Shown here piece by piece: positions 59,075 to 64,000 of a stretch of DNA of 64,000 bases. The notes below the pieces were generated by a model. It saw only the letters and a program-made list of their open reading frames with translations, was not told the DNA's origin and made no database searches. Source of the stretch: Ailanthus altissimus (taxonomy: Eukaryota; Streptophyta; Magnoliopsida; Sapindales; Simaroubaceae); contig OX327686.1 in the NCBI GenBank assembly GCA_946807835.1, positions 6,014,001 through 6,078,000 on the forward strand, written 5' to 3'. The translations under genes were made by a program, and so were the position numbers. Position 1 is the stretch's first letter; every line of letters starts with the position of its first letter.

Positions 59075-59614
59075 TGTAGATAAAACTAAAAGGTCTTGGA
59101 CTCGTGTACGTCTAGTGTCCTGTTAGAACGATGAGTTATCTCGAATTTGTAGGGAATCAAGATCAAGTAATAGTCAAGCAAGGCAATGCCAATTTCGACC
59201 AATAACGAGCAAGGCTTAGGATAAACTTGGGCTATATAATAGCAAGCAAATTGTAAAGTTTGGGTTACTTTGCGAAGAAGAACAAGAAAAATTATAACAA
59301 TTGGGCTATGAAAAAATCAATAAGGATATAGATCTTGGGTTGAGTAAGAACAAAAATAAATTAAATTGAGAGATAAAAGTTGAAAAGTTATGTATTAAGT
59401 CTATCTGTGATGTCAATTATAATGATATAAGGCCTTTATATAAGTTTTAAAATCCTTATTTAATCTTAATTCTATAAAGATATAGAATTCTAATTAAACA
59501 AAAAAAAATTATATTAATAATTAATTAATATGGGTTAACATCCAACTGAGTCTGGACTAAAGTACACAAACATACAAATTGGCCCATTATGTAATTTTTG
59601 GTTCGACGTCAACA
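59075..59614 (-). repeat. 5' LTR of the Tat-like element
   Basis: It ends (outer side) at CGTCAACA, 59614. The part 59230-59614 matches 38235-38617. The inner part 59075-59230 has no counterpart in the truncated 3' LTR, so its limit rests on the primer-site candidate. Confidence 0.7.
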
Positions 59615-61230
59615 TATAGTGATCATGAGTAGGGCATAGGAGAATAGTCATGGTCAAATAAAATTGTGGTTGAAAAATCAATCGTTGGTGTTTATGGGAA
59701 TGTGCTATTGACTTGAATACTCCCGCTCACCAACATAAAAGGATTATAACAAGGTTTGCTCATCTTTTGGGCACCCATGCATCGCATTGAAGAGCCGTAA
59801 TATCGAAAGTAACAAATATTATAATATAATCTCTTTCATTAACCTCCAAAAATGACTTTACATCTCTATTATTTCGATTTTTCATTAGTTTCAGTTTACC
59901 TATTATTACATGCACCAAAAATCTCATAGACACATTGTACTTAACAAAGTTTATGCTAATTGTACCATCCACTATATCAAGAAGCTGTTGATAATTGAAA
60001 TTATACTAGACCATAATATCCATGTTTTTGTACTTAATAATTTTCTCTTCAGTGTCGCTTGAACTCTTCAACATGCCTTAAAAACATGCAATGACACAGA
60101 ACTCCGTCATATTAGCTATATTGATAAAAAATTAGGTCAGCAAACAAGGACACCATTATCTTAACATTATTTGAAGGAAAAAGATTACTTTAAAAATGAC
60201 TTTGAAAAACCTCAAGGAAGCTACACAAGATTATTGATTATCGCTTAGCTTCGCGCTAGATCACATCGTGCGCAAATAATTGAATTCGTCCATCAGTTCG
60301 TTCTTATTTGTGCATGGCCCTGTTTCGGAAACACACTTTGCATCTTCTTCACCCTCACGAATACAACCCGAACTACAAATCACTTCTGCATGGTTGTTTC
60401 GCAACTTGCATTACACTTCATTTATATTTCTACAATTATACATTGACTCAAAGAACAAGAAACCCCATGCTAAATCTAACTTCCCATGTTTATCACGTTA
60501 TAATCTGAATATAAATAAACAAAGAAATGGAAGAGAAAAATCTTACCTTGACTTATATCTTTTGATTAAGAGTTTAGTGAGTTGATTTTAGGCACTAAAT
60601 TCGATTATCTCTCTTCATTAAGAGCTAAGTATGTGCTTTATGTTTTATGTTTATTCCATGAACCAAAAAAAATAAGAGATGAGGGAGATAAGGACATTTT
60701 CATTCACTTAGATGGATTTTTAGCTAAAATCGTTACAAATATGTAACTTGGTAAATTAGAAAAGTGCCCTAACTTTTGGGTTATTATCGAAAAATTCCTG
60801 TTATTTCGGTGGGGGATGGATGACATAAAAAAATCTGATTATTTATTTTAAAAAAATTCTTGACTAAAGTTTCATAATTGAAAAATGATTGAAATTTTAG
60901 TTTAGGTCTTTGAAAAAATTATATGCAAATATGAGATGAATTTATCACAGTTAAACTAAATGCACATGGGATTGAAATTTGAACATAAGCGATTTAAACA
61001 ATTAAACACAAGTAAATAACTAATGTGGAAAATAAAAGAGAATAAGAGGAAGAGAAATTTAACTCTAGATGTGTATATGGCTCTACACTACACATGCCTG
61101 ACGTCCATGCCAAAGTAATTATTTTAACAATTCCACTTATTTTGTTTTAACTCTAGGCCAAGAATAAAAAATACTTGAGTTTTATGATGTCAAGAGATCC
61201 TTACAACAAATTAGTTTCGTAAATACTAAT
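59615..61230. other. Spacer without a recognised gene
   Basis: Three open frames of 66-101 codons (59760-59972 minus; 60280-60585 and 60308-60508 plus, the last two overlapping in different frames) show no domain I recognise. I do not call them genes. AT-rich, no repeat ends found. Confidence 0.45.
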
Positions 61231-61235
61231 TTAAC

Positions 61236-61968
61236 TGTTGAAGCGGAAGCACATAAACAAGCAAAATAATTCACCTAAGTAATATAATAATGCAGAACAA
61301 ATTATTAAGAAATAAAGAGAGAAAGGGGTAGAAGAAGAACACACAAAGAATTACGTGGTTCGGCAACTTGCCTACGTCCATAGCGGATCAAGATCACACT
61401 CGTCACTTATTATGAATCACAAGGCAATCACAAAGTATGCCTATTATAAGAAAGATCACAAAGAAAACTCTTTCTTGCCCTCTAGGAATTTTCTCTCACA
61501 AAGATTATCACTAAGATTGTTGTTGATCACCAAGATCTCTAACTTGATCACAAAGATGTGTTTACAAGCTAATTGGTAGCCTTTATATAGGCTTTGGAAC
61601 GACCTAGGTTTACCCTATACGTGTAGGAGTCGAATTAGGAAGTCCTAAAATGAGTGAGAGACGAAATAAGGAAGTTTCCTTATTTCGAGATACTGTTCCC
61701 GTCTCCAACGCCGCGGTGCTGGGCGCTCATCGCTGCGGCGCTGGCGCGCTTCTGCTGAGCACTGCGGCGCTGGCTTCCTGGCGCTACAGCGCTCAGGTTC
61801 TGGAATTGGCGCCGCAGCGCCTACGCCTGGTCGCCGCGATGCTGGCGCTTAGTGCGCCCTTTTTCGTTTTTCGCCTCCTTTCGCGTCCTTTTTCGATCCG
61901 TGCGCACCCTACGCACTTGGCTTGATCTCCAAATCATATTCTGATAATTTTTAATCAATAATCTCACA
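61236..61968 (-). mobile_element. Solo LTR with GC-rich motif cluster
   Basis: 733 bp, TGTTGAAGCGG at 61236 and AATCTCACA at 61968, flanked by TTAAC on both sides (61231-61235 and 61969-61973). AATTACGTGGTTCGGCAACT and TGCCTACGTCCATAG (61350-61382) are familiar from plant LTRs. No internal region is present. A 91-codon GC-rich frame (61650-61925) lies in it by chance of composition. Orientation is inferred from the usual direction of the ACGTGGTTCGG block and is weak. Confidence 0.82.
61706..61855. repeat. GC-rich repeats of GCRCYGCRGCGCT type
   Basis: Within 150 bp the near-palindromic motif occurs about six times, for example CGCTGCGGCGCTGG (61731), GCACTGCGGCGCTGG (61759), GCGCTACAGCGCTCAGG (61781) and GCGCCGCAGCGCCT (61809). 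The flanks are about 30% GC, this patch far higher. Confidence 0.85.
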
Positions 61969-61973
61969 TTAAC

Positions 61974-63796
61974 CTTTATAATGAATGAGTAAATCACTTA
62001 ATTCTCAAATTTTGTCCACAAACACTAAAATAACTAATTACAAGAGATAATTTAAATACAAATAATTCGAACTCTAAAATGAGTGAATATGAATTTTTAA
62101 CCATGTAGGAATTGTGTATGATTGAAGGTGTAATTGTAATAGAGCTCGTGGATATTGAAATATGATCGCTAGATGTCCTTTTAATTGTCTCGAATGAGAT
62201 ATTTTTAGAGAAATGAAAGAATTAACCCTTTTTTAGTAGTTTATAACCATTGTATAGTTTTTAACGTCTAAACTAGCTGACCGCGTTGCCTAAATAGGTT
62301 AACAAGTTTAAGCAGGTTAGCTATAGACTCAAACTGGCTTTAAAACCGGTTGAAAAATCATCTTGGCATTTAAATTGGCAAACCGCTTTAACCAAAATTG
62401 ATTAACCACTTTGCATTTGACATGTTGTGCATTCTAAAATGATTTAACCATAACTTATCGTAGAAACTTCTAAATTGACTTCCATAAAATTTTTTAGAAA
62501 GATGACAAAATTATCTTTCTATTAACATCAATCTTGTGCTCAAACTTAATCTCTTGCAATGCTAGTATAGAGCAATGAGAGAACTAACCATTTGTAGCCA
62601 CTATAGAGCTTTTTACATCCAAATTGGCTAATCACTTTCCCTAAACAAGTTAACTGCTTTGGGTAGGTTAGCTATTAACTCAAACAAATTTAAAATTCGA
62701 TTGGAACCGACTTGGCAATTAAACCGACAAATCACTTTAACCAAAACCAGTTAACTATTATGTACTCCTCATATTGCATATGCTTAAATGATTTGGCCAT
62801 AAGTAATACTTATCATTGAAAACTCCAGATTGGCTTCCATAAAAATATTTAGAAAGCTAACAAAATTAAATTTCTGTTGAAATTAAACTTGTGTTCAAAC
62901 TAAACATCATGTAATGCCTATATAATTTTCAAATGCCACTCTATTTTATAGAAATGTCTTCCTTGACTCAGATTGTTCTTATTATCTAAAACTTTCAAAA
63001 CTTTTTATTTTGATTCAAAAATCATTGTTTCCTTTTATTTTTTGGCTTCCTCTTAGATTTTACAAACTAAGTAACTATAAGCTCTTTGAATTCCTCTTTA
63101 ATTTTTTATTCTAAGTTAGGATAGAAGCTACTAAATGATTTTATGAATAACATAACTCTAGTTTGTATATGAAGGACATGGCAAACTATCTAAGACATGC
63201 ATACCCTAGTAGCCCATGCAAATAAATCATTTTACTCTCCTAACAAGTTGGTAAGCGATCAATTATCTTCCAATGATAGTTGGTGCTCATCGATACAAAC
63301 TTATGCACCTTGTAGTTAGTTACTTGTATCAATTTCTTCTAGTTCTTCCATAACAGTGTAGGAATTGTCTTGCATGCATTTTGGAACAGGAGAATTATTT
63401 TTCTCTAAATCCATAGGTGTTTTTATGGTTGTAAGGAGGTCTATACAAAAATTTTCCTTTCCATTATTGTCAAGCACTTCCTCTCAGGAGGTTGGGCCCC
63501 ATGAAAAATTATAAGCAGTAGACGATATACCTATTAAGTACTTTTGAAAGTAAATGGTATTCTAGCTTGGCTCTCATAAAGAGGACTTAGTTTTTCTTTG
63601 GATCCCTCTTTATGAGGAACTTCTTTTCTCTTTTTCAATTTATAGATTCCTATAAGTCTAAGTTGTAAGGCACATAATATCTATTAGCACTCGATAATGG
63701 TGTTCCTAATGGCCTAACTTGACCAGTATGTTGTTTGAGCGAATGTCATACCTTTCATAGGCTTGGGAATCTACAAGATAACTTTCCTCCTATCAG
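61974..63796. other. Spacer with a two-copy 362-bp repeat
   Basis: Apart from the tandem repeat, no gene seen. From about 63000 to 63796 the minus strand may continue the gypsy polyprotein, but I cannot read a motif with confidence. Confidence 0.45.
62211..62932. repeat. Diverged 362-bp tandem repeat, two copies
   Basis: Copy 1 starts near 62211 and copy 2 near 62573. Matching landmarks: CAGGTTAGCTATAGACTCAA with TAGGTTAGCTATTAACTCAA, and CCGCTTTAACCAAAA with TCACTTTAACCAAAA. Repeated GTTAAC and AACCGGTT-like sites occur in both. Confidence 0.8.
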
Positions 63797-64000
63797 AAAA
63801 AAATAAGATTTGCATTCTTAATAGGTTTCCTTTTGATTTTATCCTTAACATACTAGTGGTACATCAATATCACTAGCTTATATCTATTCAACCAAGATCT
63901 GCTAAGCAGTATATGGTATACAACATTAATGTTCATGATGTAAATAAGAGTGAGGGTTTGCAATGACCCTACTTTCATGTCTAGTTGTATGGTGCCTTCA
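63797..64000 (-). pseudogene. Ty3/gypsy protease C-terminal fragment, continues off the window
   Basis: From the window edge the minus strand reads EGTIQLDMKVGSLQTLTLIY, VVYHILLSRSWLNRYKLV and, after a stop, YVKDKIKRKPI. The family form is YNLLLGRPWLH followed by a short V-P-S-T-x-H-Q stretch and V-K-G/F, placed after the retropepsin active site. G-R-P has become S-R-S. A single stop is visible, so it is a relic of a further minus-strand gypsy element that begins right of this window. Confidence 0.65.

Larger units (their letters stand above)
38235..59614 (-). mobile_element. Tat/Ogre-like Ty3/gypsy retrotransposon with antisense PMD gene
   Basis: Direct repeats at 38235-38617 and about 59230-59614 are LTRs. 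Minus-strand order from the right is 5' LTR, primer site region, gag, protease, RT, RNase H and integrase (ending about 52870). Then comes a plus-strand PMD gene, a purine-rich tract and the 3' LTR. The gag and RT wording (GQDFRDLYELT-like, DCFSWDYIEMPGL) is that of the Tat/Ogre group. Two later insertions (39580-41900 and 42495-49842) inflate it to 21 kb; without them it is about 11.7 kb. All frames are broken. The 3' LTR is cut or too diverged left of about 38235, so no target duplication can be tested. Confidence 0.85.

Noticed and set aside
38235..59614. Endogenous plant pararetrovirus instead of a gypsy element
   Set aside because: Integrase, LTRs and a polypurine tract are present, and no movement-protein reading was seen.
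59760..60585. Frames of 70, 101 and 66 codons as small genes
   Set aside because: No domain, no start context, two of them overlap in different frames, and the surroundings are repeat-rich spacer.
61650..61925. 91-codon GC-rich frame starting MSERRNKEV
   Set aside because: It falls inside a solo LTR and its length is explained by the few stop codons in the GC-rich motif cluster.

Overview
The window is AT-rich nuclear DNA from a flowering plant, probably a eudicot. The evidence is plant-type retrotransposons of several lineages (Ty3/gypsy with an Asp-tRNA-like primer site, Ty1/copia with the initiator-Met primer site, an L1-type LINE, a TRIM, a tRNA-derived SINE), plant GT-AG introns, and one host gene, a class I HKT sodium/potassium transporter. 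The species cannot be read from the sequence.

The only apparently intact host gene is HKT1, on the minus strand at 22155-25262, with three exons giving 567 codons plus a stop. Almost everything else is decayed transposable elements. From left to right: (1) 1-8793, a minus-strand Athila-like Ty3/gypsy element that has lost most of RT and RNase H; its 3' LTR runs off the window. (2) 8982-14766, a minus-strand Ty1/copia element with intact target duplications (GTTAT) but an internal deletion joining the 5' LTR to integrase. (3) 15492-21269, a second, unrelated plus-strand copia element. (4) 22155-25262, HKT1. (5) 25579-30520, a hAT-like pair of ends with an 8-bp target duplication, enclosing a decayed LINE; it starts only about 316 bp upstream of the HKT1 ATG. 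(6) 32089-33050, a tandem TRIM array. (7) 33050-38230, AT-rich spacer with two related MITE-like elements, a SINE with a 51-bp perfect hairpin at its 5' junction, and short tandem repeats. (8) 38235-59614, a minus-strand Tat/Ogre-like Ty3/gypsy element carrying an antisense (plus-strand) plant mobile domain (PMD) gene between integrase and the 3' LTR. This PMD gene is broken by a solo LTR in its leader (TSD ACTTT) and a whole copia element in its coding region (TSD TTTAT). (9) 61236-61968, a solo LTR with a GC-rich motif cluster and TSD TTAAC. (10) 63797-64000, a gypsy protease fragment running off the right edge.

Three of the copia-type units (8982-14766, 39580-41900, 42495-49842) share one family of unusually long LTRs (about 2.25-2.3 kb) and show three different decay routes. 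The most interesting structure is the gypsy element with a captured antisense PMD gene that appears to have its own TATA box and introns. Antisense extra ORFs, some with a PMD, have been described in plant Tat-lineage retrotransposons, so the principle is probably known although this copy may not be. Nothing here suggests a prokaryotic system, CRISPR array or virus. Coordinates of LTR ends and target duplications were read directly from the bases; protein assignments rest on recognising family motifs, since no search could be run.
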